Shown piece after piece: positions 18,394 to 27,738 of a DNA stretch of 64,000 nt. Source of the stretch: Phyllobacterium pellucidum (lineage in GTDB: Bacteria; Pseudomonadota; Alphaproteobacteria; Rhizobiales; Rhizobiaceae); NCBI RefSeq assembly GCF_013327855.1, contig NZ_JABUMX010000003.1, positions 604,080 through 668,079 on the forward strand, given 5' to 3'. Position numbers and translations under genes: made by a program. The notes under the pieces are model-generated. The model ran no database searches. It saw only the letters and a program-made list of their open reading frames with translations, and had not been told where the DNA came from. Positions within the stretch are counted from its first letter, which is position 1. Each line of letters opens with the position of its first letter.

Positions 18394-18588
18394 CTAAGGA
18401 TTCGCGTGCGCCACGCGCGCTAGCGCCGCTTCGAAATGGTTGACCGCCTTTTCGAACTTGTCGCGGCAGCCGGGGTTGCAAAAGCCAACGACCGCGCCCT
18501 TGTAAAGCGTGAGGCTATCTTCCTTGATCGGATCGCCCGACCATGGACAGTTCCTGTTGACCGCGTCGCTAATCCTCAGTTCATGCAT
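18394..18588 (-). CDS. Small Cys-containing protein (YHS/TRASH-like, putative metal-binding)
   Basis: 64 residues, MHELRISDAVNRNCPWSGDP at the N-terminus. Two Cys-bearing parts, NCPWSGDPI and VGFCNPGCRDKFEKAV, match the general shape of YHS/TRASH metal-binding modules (Cys-Pro pair, later CxxxC before an amphipathic helix); databases have labelled relatives loosely as glutathione transferase, which the size does not support. The start overlaps the end of the OsmC gene by 8 bases (ATGCATGA), with GGGAGGA 8 bases upstream, so it is translationally coupled to OsmC. Confidence 0.75.
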   Translation of the reverse strand: MHELRISDAVNRNCPWSGDPIKEDSLTLYKGAVVGFCNPGCRDKFEKAVNHFEAALARVAHANP

Positions 18589-19072
18589 CGTATTGTTCCT
18601 CCCTGGCGCCTTGAACGGCTTCGACCACGACGTGGGTGAGCACGGAATTGGCGATAAAGCATTGTTCGTGGGCTTCGTGATGGATGCCGGCTTCGGTGTG
18701 GCGATCTGGAGCTGCGCCAACGTAGGTTATGTCGGGCTTCAACGTAACCCGACTCACATAAAGCCGTCCGCCTTCATTCTTGGCAAGTTCGCCCTCGGCA
18801 GCGTCACGATACTGGCGGACGACAAAGCCTTTCTTCGCTGCAATGGAAAGAAAGAACAGCATGTGGCAACTCGCCAGCGATGCAACGAAGGCTTCTTCGG
18901 GGTCGACATTCGCGGGCTCGGAGAAGGGAAGGCGGACAATGTGGGGCGACGACGAAGCCGGAATTTCGGCGCCGCCATCGAACTGCCAGACATGGGCACG
19001 GCTATACTTGTTGTCGGTGAAGGGTTCGCTGTCCTGTTTTTCCCAAAGGACTGTCGCGCCGAAAGTGGTCAT
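18581..19072 (-). CDS. OsmC-family peroxiredoxin-like protein
   Basis: 163 residues from ATG 19072 (MTTFGATVLWEKQDS). OsmC/Ohr proteins reduce organic hydroperoxides with two Cys. Here the first conserved Cys is in SLASCHMLFFLS (about residue 70), and a second lies in HEQCFIANSV, spaced as in the OsmC family; the YhfA-like subgroup is likely because of VDPEEAFVASLASCHM. A GGGA lies about 10 bases upstream. Coupled to the small Cys-rich gene. Confidence 0.9.
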   Translation of the reverse strand: MTTFGATVLWEKQDSEPFTDNKYSRAHVWQFDGGAEIPASSSPHIVRLPFSEPANVDPEEAFVASLASCHMLFFLSIAAKKGFVVRQYRDAAEGELAKNEGGRLYVSRVTLKPDITYVGAAPDRHTEAGIHHEAHEQCFIANSVLTHVVVEAVQGAREEQYDA

Positions 19073-19176
19073 TGCTGCATTTCCCGGATCTGCCGCTGAT
19101 TTGATCAACCAGAGCTTGTCAAAGCGGCCAAGAATTGTCGATAACCAGTGCCCGGAAAAGAATCGGCGAGGATGAG

Positions 19177-19959
19177 ATGGATCTTGGTATCAAGGGCAGA
19201 CGCGCTATCGTTTGTGCAAGTTCGAAGGGGCTGGGGCGCGGCGTAGCAGAAAAGCTTGCTGAGGCGGGTGTCGATCTGACTTTGAACGCGCGCACCGAGT
19301 CGACCCTCAAGGCGACCGCGGATGCGATAGCGGGCAAGTACGGCGTGAAGGTTCAGATCGTGGCGGAGGACGTCACTACGGAAGCCGGGCGGCAAGCCTT
19401 GCTTCAGGCGGAACCGCAGCCTGACATCCTTATCAACAATGCCGGCGGTCCGCCTCCCGGTGTCTGGTCCGACTGGGGCGAGGAAGAGTGGCTGAAGGCG
19501 ATCAATAACAACATGCTGACGCCGATCCTGCTCATGAAGGCGATTTTGCCCGGTATGATCGAGCGCAAATGGGGGCGTGTAGTCAACATTACCTCGGGTT
19601 CCGTCAAGTCACCGATCGCGCAGCTCGGGCTTTCCAACGCCGCACGCAGCGGTCTTACCGGCTTCGTCGCGGGAACGTCGCGTCAGGTCGCGCGCCATGG
19701 CGTCATCATCAACAATCTCCTGCCCGGATCGCATGACACCGACCGAACCAAGGGTTTCATCGAGCGCTCCGCCAAGGAAAAGGGCATATCGATCGAGGAA
19801 GCGCGGAAAGAGGCCTATGCCGACAATCCCGCAGGACGCTATGGCACGGCTGAAGAATTCGGCGCGGCCGCGGCATTCCTCTGCAGCCAGTATTCCGGCT
19901 TCATCGTCGGCCAGAATCTCCTGCTTGACGGCGGCGCCTTCAACTCGACGCTCGGTTGA
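19177..19959 (+). CDS. SDR-family oxidoreductase
   Basis: 260 residues from ATG 19177 (MDLGIKGRRAIVCASSKGLG), with GAGG 5 bases upstream. Cofactor motif ASSKGLGRG, NNAGGPPPGVWSDW, catalytic Ser in ITSGSVKSP. The usual Tyr of the YxxxK pair is replaced: the aligned stretch reads LGLSNAARSGLTG, with Asn-Ala-Ala-Arg and no Tyr-x3-Lys, which marks a known SDR subgroup and may mean altered or lost classical chemistry. Function unknown. Its stop codon directly abuts the convergent kdpE stop. Confidence 0.85.
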   Translation: MDLGIKGRRAIVCASSKGLGRGVAEKLAEAGVDLTLNARTESTLKATADAIAGKYGVKVQIVAEDVTTEAGRQALLQAEPQPDILINNAGGPPPGVWSDWGEEEWLKAINNNMLTPILLMKAILPGMIERKWGRVVNITSGSVKSPIAQLGLSNAARSGLTGFVAGTSRQVARHGVIINNLLPGSHDTDRTKGFIERSAKEKGISIEEARKEAYADNPAGRYGTAEEFGAAAAFLCSQYSGFIVGQNLLLDGGAFNSTLG

Positions 19960-20646
19960 TCACTCGGCGATGAAGCGGTAGCCGACCCCGGGCTCGGTGC
20001 GAATGAACTGCGGGTTGTTCGCATCGTCCTCGATCTTTGCCCGCAACTGCCCGACGAACACACGCAAATATTGCAGATCCTCGACGTGGGCCGCTCCCCA
20101 GACAGAAGCGAGCAGCTGGCGATGGGTCACGACCATGCCCGCATGGAGCACAAGGTGGACCAGCAACTGGTACTCCTTGCGCGTCAGGTGCACTTCCTGA
20201 TCGTTGCGCGTCACGATGCGCTTTGCGGTATCCACGATGAGACCATTCATCTCGAAGCGCGAGGGAACGCTCGCCCCCGCCACCTGGCGGCGCAGGCTGG
20301 TGCGGATCCGTGCCAAAAGTTCGCCGATGCCGAAGGGCTTTTCCACATAGTCATTGGCGCCGAGATCGAGCGCGGCGATCTTTTCCGCCTCGCGGTCACG
20401 TGCCGAAAGCACAATGATCGGAACATCGGAAAATGCGCGCACAGTCTCGATGACGTCCTTGCCGTCCTTGTCCGGCAGGCCAAGGTCGAGGATGACGAGG
20501 TCCGGCGCGCTCGTTGCAACCAGGCGCTCCGCCTCGCCGCCGGTGGCCGCCTGAATGACCTCGTAACCCGACGCCGTCAGTGCCGGATGCAGGAACCGCT
20601 GTATTTGCGGCTCATCGTCGACAACGAGGATGCGATGCTGGTTCAT
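19960..20646 (-). CDS. kdpE: KdpE response regulator
   Basis: 228 residues, OmpR type. Receiver domain with ILVVDDEP (acidic pocket), phosphoacceptor Asp in LVILDLGLPDKDG and the KPF Lys; C-terminal winged helix (HLTRKEYQLLVHLVLHAG, VGQLRAKIEDD). Sequence and pairing with KdpD support KdpE, which activates the high-affinity K+ ATPase genes. The start ATG overlaps the kdpD stop (ATGA). No kdpFABC genes are in the window. Confidence 0.93.
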   Translation of the reverse strand: MNQHRILVVDDEPQIQRFLHPALTASGYEVIQAATGGEAERLVATSAPDLVILDLGLPDKDGKDVIETVRAFSDVPIIVLSARDREAEKIAALDLGANDYVEKPFGIGELLARIRTSLRRQVAGASVPSRFEMNGLIVDTAKRIVTRNDQEVHLTRKEYQLLVHLVLHAGMVVTHRQLLASVWGAAHVEDLQYLRVFVGQLRAKIEDDANNPQFIRTEPGVGYRFIAE

Positions 20647-23321
20647 TCCTGCGCTCCCGCTGGATTGACGACGGGCAGGCGGATGATGAATCTGGTGCCA
20701 CGCTTGCGCACTGCAGGGCTTTCCGCCTTGATCGTCCCGCCCATCGACTCGACGAAGCCGCGCGCGATCGAAAGCCCGAGGCCGGTTCCGGGTGCGCGGC
20801 CATCGCCTTTGGTACGGCGATAGAACTTGTCGAAAATCTTGTCGAGATCCTTGGGCGGAATACCCTTGCCCTGGTCGGTAACGCTGATGGCCACCGCGCT
20901 GTCGTCCTGGCGCGCATAGATGGTAACCGGGCCATCGCCAGCATATTTCGCTGCATTGTCGAGGAGATTGAACAGGACTTGCCCGAGCATCGCGGCATCA
21001 CCTTTGACCATCGGCAGGTCGGGGGCGACGCTGATATCGACGACAATATCGGGCTTGAGCTTCTTTATGCGATCGATCGAGGCGGTGATGACCTCCGACG
21101 CATCGAGCGGCACATTCCTGATCTTCAGGGTGCCGGCCTCGATACGGGTCATGTCGAAGAGATTGGCGACGAAACGCGTAAGGCGTCCGGCCTCTTCCTC
21201 AATCGAAAGCAGAAGGTCATCCCGGCTCTCCTGCTTTATGCGATCGCCGAGCTGGCGCAGGGTCGTGATCGCACCGGTGATCGAGGCAAGTGGCGTCTTG
21301 AGGTCATGGGAAAGCGATGAAAACAGCGCCGTATGCAGCTGTTCGCTCTCCTGCAGGGCGGTCGTTTTTGCGTTTTCCCTCACAAGTTGTGCGCGATCGA
21401 TGGCAATGGCCGCCTGATCGAGGATCGCTGTCAGCATGCGGTCCTCGTCCTCGGTCAGAACGTCGCGGTCGTCCATCTGGAGACCAATAACCCCTGCAAC
21501 GCCATGCGAGGTGAGGATGGGCAGGAATTCCCACCCGATCTGCGGCAATGTCGCAGTGTCGTGGCCAGCCCGCTCGTTCTTCTCAAAAGCCCAGCGCGCT
21601 GCGGTCATGTCGGTGCCATCGAGGTTCGAATCCGGCGGCCAGGCCGCCTGCACGCTCAATTCGCCCTCGTCCGGAAGCAGGATGGCTGCGCCTGTCCCGA
21701 AGGTCGCGTGCAAGTGCGTCGCCGTCGAGAAAAGCACGTCGTCCAGTCGCGCCGTGCCCGAGAGCTTACGCGAAAATTCGTAAAGTGCCTGCGTGTTCTT
21801 CGCCTGTTGGCGAGAGCGGCCCACCTGTTCGCGCAAACGCCCGGTGAGGTCGCCGATCATCAGCGCGACGGCGAGGAATATGATCAGCGACAGCAGTTGG
21901 TGCGGCTTGGCGATGCTGAGATCGTGTATAGGTTCGAGAAAGAAGAAATTATAGAAAACAAAGGCAAGGCCAGCCGCGATCACGGCCGAAAGACGCCCGC
22001 AGATCATGCCGGAGAGGATGACGGCAACGAGGAATACCATCGACAGATTCTGCGGATGCACGACATTGCTGGCCGTCAGGCCGAGCAGTGTCGTCGCACC
22101 CGTCGTTGCCACGGGCACGCCAATGGCGAGGGCAAGTTCCAGCGGCGAGCGCTTGCGCAGTCTGGGCGGCGCGTAGGAAACGTCCTGTTCTTCGCCGGTG
22201 ACGATATGAACGCCGACATCGGTAAAGCGTTTGATGATTTCATCGGGTAGGGACCGGCGGAACGGATTGGTGAGCCGCCTTGGCTTGGGACGGCCAACGA
22301 CGATCTGCGTGACGTTCTCACGTCGGGCAATGCGGAAGATTTCCTCGACGAAGTCGTCGGCGATGACGCGCCGTGTTTCTGCGCCGAGACGTTCGGCAAG
22401 ATCGAGCAGGGCATCGATGCGCTTGCCGGTCTCGCCGCCGAGATCACTGGTCTGCGTCATCGAAACGACAAGCCAGCGCGCATTGAGACCGGAAGCGAGA
22501 CGACTGGCGGTGCGCACAACCTTGTCGGATAGACTGTCTGGACCGACACAGACGAGGAGGCGCTCGCCCGTCGCCCACGGACCTTCGATCGCCTGCTGGC
22601 GCAGGATATCGATCATCTGATCGTCGACGCGATCGGCAGTACGCCGCAACGCAAGCTCGCGCAGGGCAGTGAGGTTTGCAGGCTTGAAGAAGCCTTCGGC
22701 CGCCCGCTCCGCATTGCCGGGGAGATAAATCTTGCCCTCTCTCAGGCGTTCGATCAGTTCCGCCGGGGGCAGGTCGACGAGAAGGACATCGTCGGCGCGT
22801 TTCAACACCGTGTCGGGGACAATCTCCCGCACAGTAACGCCGGTGATGCTGGATACGATGTCGGATACGCTTTCGAGATGCTGGACGTTCATGGCTGTCC
22901 AGACGTCAATGCCGAGCCAGAGCAGTTCCTCGACATCCTGATGACGCTTGGGGTGGCGGCTGCCGGGAACGTTGGTATGGGCGAGCTCATCGACAATAAG
23001 CACTTTCGGCTTGCGCGCGATGGCTGCATCGATGTCGAACTCCTCGAGGAGCCGCTCGCGATAGGTCACTTCCTTGCGCGGGATAACGTCCAGCCCCTTG
23101 AGCAATTCGGCGGTCTCGGCGCGTCCGTGGGTTTCGGCAATGCCGACGACGATATCCTCGCCCTCTTCCTTGAGGCGGCGGGCGCGCTGCAACATGGCGT
23201 AGGTTTTGCCGACACCGGGTGCCGCGCCAAGAAACACCGTGAGCTTGCCACGCGTTTCGCGCGTCGCAAGTTGCAGAAGTCTGTCGGGATCGGGTCTGTT
23301 TTTTTGACCGTAATCGGCCAT
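20643..23321 (-). CDS. kdpD: KdpD sensor histidine kinase
   Basis: 892 residues from ATG 23321, with GAGG 6 bases upstream. Order of domains: KdpD ATP-binding domain (Walker A GAAPGVGKT at 32-40; second motif VDELAHTNVPGSRHPKR), universal-stress-type domain, four-span membrane block (TTGATTLLGLTAS, NLSMVFLVAVILSG, ALAFVFYNFFFL), GAF-like segment, then HisKA with SSLSHDLKTPLASI (phosphoacceptor His) and an ATPase domain (LFNLLDNAAKYAGDG, GTGLGLSIARGFV). It senses low K+ or salt stress and phosphorylates KdpE. Co-translated with kdpE; it is the first gene of the unit, and no transporter genes lie upstream. Confidence 0.94.
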   Translation of the reverse strand: MADYGQKNRPDPDRLLQLATRETRGKLTVFLGAAPGVGKTYAMLQRARRLKEEGEDIVVGIAETHGRAETAELLKGLDVIPRKEVTYRERLLEEFDIDAAIARKPKVLIVDELAHTNVPGSRHPKRHQDVEELLWLGIDVWTAMNVQHLESVSDIVSSITGVTVREIVPDTVLKRADDVLLVDLPPAELIERLREGKIYLPGNAERAAEGFFKPANLTALRELALRRTADRVDDQMIDILRQQAIEGPWATGERLLVCVGPDSLSDKVVRTASRLASGLNARWLVVSMTQTSDLGGETGKRIDALLDLAERLGAETRRVIADDFVEEIFRIARRENVTQIVVGRPKPRRLTNPFRRSLPDEIIKRFTDVGVHIVTGEEQDVSYAPPRLRKRSPLELALAIGVPVATTGATTLLGLTASNVVHPQNLSMVFLVAVILSGMICGRLSAVIAAGLAFVFYNFFFLEPIHDLSIAKPHQLLSLIIFLAVALMIGDLTGRLREQVGRSRQQAKNTQALYEFSRKLSGTARLDDVLFSTATHLHATFGTGAAILLPDEGELSVQAAWPPDSNLDGTDMTAARWAFEKNERAGHDTATLPQIGWEFLPILTSHGVAGVIGLQMDDRDVLTEDEDRMLTAILDQAAIAIDRAQLVRENAKTTALQESEQLHTALFSSLSHDLKTPLASITGAITTLRQLGDRIKQESRDDLLLSIEEEAGRLTRFVANLFDMTRIEAGTLKIRNVPLDASEVITASIDRIKKLKPDIVVDISVAPDLPMVKGDAAMLGQVLFNLLDNAAKYAGDGPVTIYARQDDSAVAISVTDQGKGIPPKDLDKIFDKFYRRTKGDGRAPGTGLGLSIARGFVESMGGTIKAESPAVRKRGTRFIIRLPVVNPAGAQE

Positions 23322-23501
23322 GGATGCCTCAAGCTGTTTTATGCGGCCCATACTCAAATCTCAGGGACAGGCCAGAACGTTTACCCCAGCTTTGTCGGAA
23401 AAGCCAAGGCGTGGATCGGCGGGGCTGCGACAGCACATCTATTGACGCAACCGGCCGAGTGTGGAAAGTCCCGCGCAAACTATGCAGCAGGAAGCCTAGC
23501 C

Positions 23502-23795
23502 GTGATCCGTCATATTGTGTTTTTCAGTGCCCGGAACAAGGAAGACGTGGGAGCAATTGTCGAGGGCTTGAAGCGCCTCGGCGAAATTCCGCATTCGCAG
23601 GTGTTCGAAGTGATGCAGAACACGAAGACGGATCCGATCTCCGGTGAGATCGATGTCGTGGTCTATGGCGAGTTCAAGGATTCCGAAGCGCTGGCGGCTT
23701 ACAAGGCGCATCCGATCTATAGCGAGACGACGGCCGTGGTCCGGCCGATGCGCGAACTGCGCATTTCCGCCGACGTTGTTTCGACGCTTGTCTGA
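23502..23795 (+). CDS. Dabb (stress-responsive alpha/beta-barrel) domain protein
   Basis: 97 residues from GTG 23502, with AGGA 9 bases upstream. The N-terminal VIRHIVFFSARNKEDVGAIV and the EIDVVVYGEFKDSEALAAY segment followed by HPIY fit the Dabb domain, a small dimeric ferredoxin-like fold. No enzymatic activity can be assigned. It is a single gene divergent from kdpD. Convergent with cueR. Confidence 0.85.
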   Translation: MIRHIVFFSARNKEDVGAIVEGLKRLGEIPHSQVFEVMQNTKTDPISGEIDVVVYGEFKDSEALAAYKAHPIYSETTAVVRPMRELRISADVVSTLV

Positions 23796-23802
23796 CCTTC
23801 CG

Positions 23803-24192
23803 TCAGTTCCTTCCTGAAATCGTCTCGAGGATCGGGCAGTCAGGCCGCTGGTCGCCGTGACAATGAGCGACCAGATGTTGCAGCGTGTGCTGCAACTCGC
23901 GTAGTTCCAGAATCTTGCGTTCGATCTCGCCGAGCTTCGATTGCGCGATTGCCTTTACGTCGGCGCTGGCGCGCTCCTTGTCCTCATAGAGCGCAAGGAG
24001 CTGTCGGCATTCCTCGACGGAAAATCCAAGGCCGCGCGAGCGCTGCAGGAAGCGCAGCTTATGCACATCTGACATGGAATAGTCGCGGTAGCCATTTTCC
24101 GCGCGTCCGGGCTTCAGCAGGCCAATATCCTCGTAATAACGGATCGTCTTGGGCGGCAGGCCGGATTTGTCGGAAGCGGTCCCGATATTCAT
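23803..24192 (-). CDS. cueR: CueR-type MerR-family copper regulator
   Basis: 129 residues from ATG 24192 (MNIGTASDKSGLPPKTIRYY). MerR helix-turn-helix, RYYEDIGLLKPGRAENGYRDY, dimer helix, and the metal loop CHGDQRPDC, in which two Cys lie 8 apart as in CueR Cys112/Cys120, followed by PILE. CueR senses Cu(I) at very low levels and distorts promoter DNA to start transcription. It lies 7 bases after copA, with its GAGG site close to the copA stop, so it is the last gene of a copA-cueR operon. Confidence 0.93.
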   Translation of the reverse strand: MNIGTASDKSGLPPKTIRYYEDIGLLKPGRAENGYRDYSMSDVHKLRFLQRSRGLGFSVEECRQLLALYEDKERASADVKAIAQSKLGEIERKILELRELQHTLQHLVAHCHGDQRPDCPILETISGRN

Positions 24193-24199
24193 GGCAACC

Positions 24200-26701
24200 T
24201 CACAGTTTGACGGTGCGCAGGCGCAGCGCGTTGGCAATGACCGAAACCGACGAAAGGCTCATTGCTGCGGCGGCAAGCATCGGCGAAAGCAGAAGGCCGA
24301 AGACCGGATAGAGCACGCCAGCCGCGACCGGCACGCCGAGCACGTTGTAGATGAAGGCGAAGAAGAGGTTCTGCTTGATATTGCGAAGCGTCGCCTCGGC
24401 CAAATGACGCGCACGGACAATGCCGTTGAGGTCGCCCTTGACGAGGGTTATGCCCGCGCTTTCCATGGCGACGTCCGCGCCCGTACCCATGGCGATGCCG
24501 ACATCGGCTGCGGCGAGGGCCGGCGCGTCGTTGATGCCATCGCCAGCCATCGCAACCCTGGCGCCGCCATGACGCAGTTCATCCACCAGCGCCTTCTTGC
24601 TCTCGGGCAGCATATCGGCGCGCACCTCATCGATGCCAAGCTGCGAAGCCACGGCCCGAGCGGTCACGGCGTTATCGCCTGTCGCCATGATGATCTTCAG
24701 ACCCGCAGCGTGCAGCAGGCGGATCGCCTCAGCGCTCGTCGCCTTGATCGGATCGGCAACCGCAACAATGCCGGCGGCCTTGCCGTCAACGGCGATGAAC
24801 AGTGCGCTCTTGCCTGCGGCGCGCAACGCGTCGGCGCGCTCCTGAAGCGGCAGAACATCGGCGCCGACATCCTGCATCATGGCGCGGTTGCCGAGCGCGA
24901 CGGTGCGCCCGCCGACAATACCGGTAACGCCCTTGCCGGTCACGGCTTCGAAACCGGTTGCGTCGGGGACTGTAAGACCGCGATCCCTGGCGCCATCGAC
25001 GATGGCTTCGGCCAGCGGATGCTCGGAACCTTTTTCGAGGCCTGCGGCGAGTGCCAGGAGTTCGCCGTCATTGAAAGGCGGCTGCGCGATGAGATCGGTC
25101 AACCGTGGCTTGCCTTCGGTCAGCGTGCCGGTCTTGTCGACGATCAGCGTATCGACGCGGGCAAAGCGTTCGAGCGCTTCAGCATCCTTGATGAGAACGC
25201 CTGCATGGGCGCCACGTCCCGTTGCCGTCATGATCGACATCGGCGTAGCCAGACCAAGCGCGCAGGGGCAGGCAATGATGAGCACCGAGACCGCGGCGAC
25301 AAGGCCGTGGATCATGCTCGGCTCGGGGCCGAGAAGCGCCCAAGCGGCGAATGCCAGCATGGCGACGAGGACGACGGTTGGAACGAAATAACTCGCAACG
25401 CGATCGGCGAGGCCCTGTATCGGCGCGCGCGAACGCTGCGCCGCCGCGACCATGCCGACGATCTGCGACAGCACCGTATCCGCGCCGACCTTCTTGGCCT
25501 CGATGAGCAGCGTACCGTTGCGATTGAGCGTCCCACCCGTGACCTGGTCATGCTCGGCTTTCTCGACTGGCAGCGATTCGCCGGTAATCATGGATTCGTC
25601 GATCGAGGTGCGCCCCTCAAGCACGATGCCGTCCACAGGAATGCTTTCGCCAGGACGAACACGTAGCTTGTCGCCCACTGCGACCTCGTCGAGCGGAACA
25701 TCCATCTCTGCGGCGTCCGCACCGACACGCCGTGCCGTCTTCGGCGCAAGGTCGAGCAGGGCGCGAATTGCCGAGCCGGTCCGTTCGCGCGCCTTGAGCT
25801 CCAGCACCTGGCCGAGAAAGACGAGGGCAACGATCACCGCGGCGGCTTCGAAATAGACCGGGACCATGCCGCCATGACCACGGAAGGAATGCGGGAAAAT
25901 ATCCGGAAACAGCGTCGCGACGACACTGAACGCGTAGGCCGCGCCAACGCCGATGGCGATGAGCGTCCACATGTTAGGGCTTCGATTGACGAATGAGGCA
26001 AAGGCGCGCTCGAAAAAGGGGATAGCCGCCCAGACGACGACCGGCGTCGCCAGCGCAAACTCCATCCATACGGCGAGGCGCTCGCCAAGCCAGTCGCGGA
26101 ACGGGAGACCGAGCATCGGCCCCATGGTGACGACAAGCAGCGGCACCGAACAGAAGGCGCTGATCCAGAAGCGGCGGGTGAAATCGACGAGCTCCGGATT
26201 GGGGCCTTCGTCGCCGGTCGGTATGCCCATAGGTTCGAGGGCCATGCCGCAGATCGGGCAGGCGCCGGGACCGTCCCGAACGACCTCGGGATGCATCGGG
26301 CACGTATATTGCGTTCCGGCTGGCATAGGCTTCGGCAGGGGCCGGTCGCCGAGATAATCCTCCGGGGCTTTCTCGAACTTCGCCATGCAGCCCGCCGAAC
26401 AGAAGTAGTATTTCTCGCCGTCGTGTCGCAGGAAATGCTTGGCGCTGGCCCGATCGACCTTCATGCCGCATACCGGATCCGTCGCCTCGATATAGGCTTC
26501 CGGATCCTTGACGAACTTCGCCTGGCAGCCGGCCGAACAGAAATGGAAAACACGCTCGCCATGTTCGGTAGTTGGCTTGCCCGCGTAAGGATCCACCACC
26601 ATGCCGCATACCGGATCGCGAACGACCTCGGTTGCTACGGATTGATGCCCGCCGCAGCAATTATGGCCGTGGTGCTGGTGGTTCGCGTGTTCGTGCTTCA
26701 T
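24200..26701 (-). CDS. copA: Copper-translocating P1B-type ATPase with YHS-YHS-HMBD N-terminus
   Basis: 833 residues from ATG 26701; a TTG seven codons up is less likely. The His-rich N-terminus ([14 protein letters not shown], 3-16) is followed by two YHS domains ([10 protein letters not shown] at 29-38 with FCSAGC at 54-59; [10 protein letters not shown] at 75-84 with FCSAGC at 100-105) and a heavy-metal-binding domain ([10 protein letters not shown] ... GACPICGM at 132-153). There is no HMA (GMTCxxC) domain. Core: [15 protein letters not shown] in the membrane Cu site, phosphorylation [11 protein letters not shown] (SEHPLAEAI), [10 protein letters not shown], and C-terminal YNVLG ... MSLSS Cu ligands. 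It pumps Cu(I) out of the cytoplasm. A CueR-type promoter lies upstream. Confidence 0.95.
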   Translation of the reverse strand: MKHEHANHQHHGHNCCGGHQSVATEVVRDPVCGMVVDPYAGKPTTEHGERVFHFCSAGCQAKFVKDPEAYIEATDPVCGMKVDRASAKHFLRHDGEKYYFCSAGCMAKFEKAPEDYLGDRPLPKPMPAGTQYTCPMHPEVVRDGPGACPICGMALEPMGIPTGDEGPNPELVDFTRRFWISAFCSVPLLVVTMGPMLGLPFRDWLGERLAVWMEFALATPVVVWAAIPFFERAFASFVNRSPNMWTLIAIGVGAAYAFSVVATLFPDIFPHSFRGHGGMVPVYFEAAAVIVALVFLGQVLELKARERTGSAIRALLDLAPKTARRVGADAAEMDVPLDEVAVGDKLRVRPGESIPVDGIVLEGRTSIDESMITGESLPVEKAEHDQVTGGTLNRNGTLLIEAKKVGADTVLSQIVGMVAAAQRSRAPIQGLADRVASYFVPTVVLVAMLAFAAWALLGPEPSMIHGLVAAVSVLIIACPCALGLATPMSIMTATGRGAHAGVLIKDAEALERFARVDTLIVDKTGTLTEGKPRLTDLIAQPPFNDGELLALAAGLEKGSEHPLAEAIVDGARDRGLTVPDATGFEAVTGKGVTGIVGGRTVALGNRAMMQDVGADVLPLQERADALRAAGKSALFIAVDGKAAGIVAVADPIKATSAEAIRLLHAAGLKIIMATGDNAVTARAVASQLGIDEVRADMLPESKKALVDELRHGGARVAMAGDGINDAPALAAADVGIAMGTGADVAMESAGITLVKGDLNGIVRARHLAEATLRNIKQNLFFAFIYNVLGVPVAAGVLYPVFGLLLSPMLAAAAMSLSSVSVIANALRLRTVKL

Positions 26702-26737
26702 GGTCCTGCTTTCCGTCCTCAAATAAGTAATGCAGGA

Positions 26738-26768
26738 AAGGTAATCTTTCCAGTGAGTGGAAGGTCAA
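26738..26768 (-). promoter_or_regulatory. CueR-type promoter and operator of copA
   Basis: On the minus strand, a TTGACC -35 box (26763-26768) is separated by about 19 bases from a TACCTT -10-like box (26738-26743). The long spacer carries an interrupted inverted repeat CCTTCC-ACTCACT-GGAAAG. The 19-base spacing and ACCTTCC dyad are the standard architecture of Cu-responsive MerR promoters. Confidence 0.8.
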
Positions 26769-26795
26769 GGGCCATGTTGCGATAAGGTGCAACGC

Positions 26796-26822
26796 AAAAG
26801 CCCGGCACGCGGCCGGGCTTTC
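26796..26822 (-). terminator. Intrinsic terminator of the alkyltransferase gene
   Basis: A perfect 8-bp stem AGCCCGGC / GCCGGGCT (26799-26806 and 26812-26819) with a 5-base loop is followed by TTTT on the minus strand, 17 bases after the stop of the methylguanine methyltransferase gene. Confidence 0.85.
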
Positions 26823-26838
26823 TGGGAGAAGACGGTTC

Positions 26839-27738
26839 TCAGCCTGCCTGGCTGTGCGGCGCATCCTGTGCGAGCTGCCCTGCCTCCCAGCCGAGAATGG
26901 CGCGCTTGCGGGTGAGGCCCCAATGATATCCGGTCAAGGCTCCCGACTTTCCGACAGCCCGGTGGCAGGGAACAACGAAGGAGACAGGGTTGGCGCCGAT
27001 CGCCGCACCGACGGCGCGCGAGGCGGTGGGCGAGCCGATGTCAGCGGCGATATCAGAGTAGGCGACGCATTTGCCCATCGGAATCTTGAGCAGCGCTTCC
27101 CAGACTCGCAGCTGAAAATCGGTGCCGATCGTCACGACTTTCAATGGCCGGTCGGCGCGCCATTCCGCCGGATTGAAAATCCGCCCGGCATAGGGGGCTG
27201 TGGCGGCCAGATCCTCGACATAGGTGGCGTTTGGCCAGCGCGAGGACATGTCGGCGAGCGCTTCTCGCTCCTTGCCGGCGTCCGCAAAGGCGAGGCCGGC
27301 GAGACCGCGATCCGTCACCATGATGAGCGCCAGCCCGAACGGCGAAATGAGAAAGCCATATCGGATCGTCAGGCCTGCGCCGCGGCTCTTATAGTCTCCC
27401 GGCGACATGCCTTCATGGGTAACGAAGAGATCGTGCAGCCGGCCAGGGCCCGAAAGTCCGGTCTCATAGGCGGTTTCGAGCAGCGGCATGCCCTCGTCAA
27501 GCAGCCGGCGCGCATGATCGATCGTTACCGCCTGCAGGAAACCCTTCGGTGAGAGGCCGGCCCAGCGCGTAAAGAGCTTTTGCAGCGCAGTCGGCGAAAG
27601 TCCGGTGTCGCGCGCCAGAGTTTCAAGCGAAGGCTGGTCGCGATAATCCTTGCTGATGCGTTCGATGATGTGGCTGACGATGGCATAGTCGTCGCCGGTC
27701 GGAGTGATGTCTTTTTGAAGTATGGCGTGCGGTTTCAT
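26839..27738 (-). CDS. Ada-like fusion: AraC DNA-binding domain plus O6-methylguanine-DNA methyltransferase
   Basis: 299 residues. An AraC-type domain (about 18-118: DQPSLETLARDTGLSPTALQ, ALQKLFTRWAGLSPKGFLQA) is followed by an alkyltransferase domain ending in VVPCHRAVGKSG, where Cys of PCHR accepts the methyl group. The N-terminal Ada zinc domain that repairs phosphotriesters is absent, so this is an Ada variant that keeps the C-terminal repair Cys and the regulatory domain. It may repair O6-methylguanine and regulate as a transcription factor, but methylation-triggered activation through the missing domain is not possible. Confidence 0.9.
   Translation of the reverse strand: MKPHAILQKDITPTGDDYAIVSHIIERISKDYRDQPSLETLARDTGLSPTALQKLFTRWAGLSPKGFLQAVTIDHARRLLDEGMPLLETAYETGLSGPGRLHDLFVTHEGMSPGDYKSRGAGLTIRYGFLISPFGLALIMVTDRGLAGLAFADAGKEREALADMSSRWPNATYVEDLAATAPYAGRIFNPAEWRADRPLKVVTIGTDFQLRVWEALLKIPMGKCVAYSDIAADIGSPTASRAVGAAIGANPVSFVVPCHRAVGKSGALTGYHWGLTRKRAILGWEAGQLAQDAPHSQAG

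Noticed and set aside
24149..25666. A long plus-strand open frame opposite copA
   Set aside because: It is an antisense shadow of the P-type ATPase caused by high GC.
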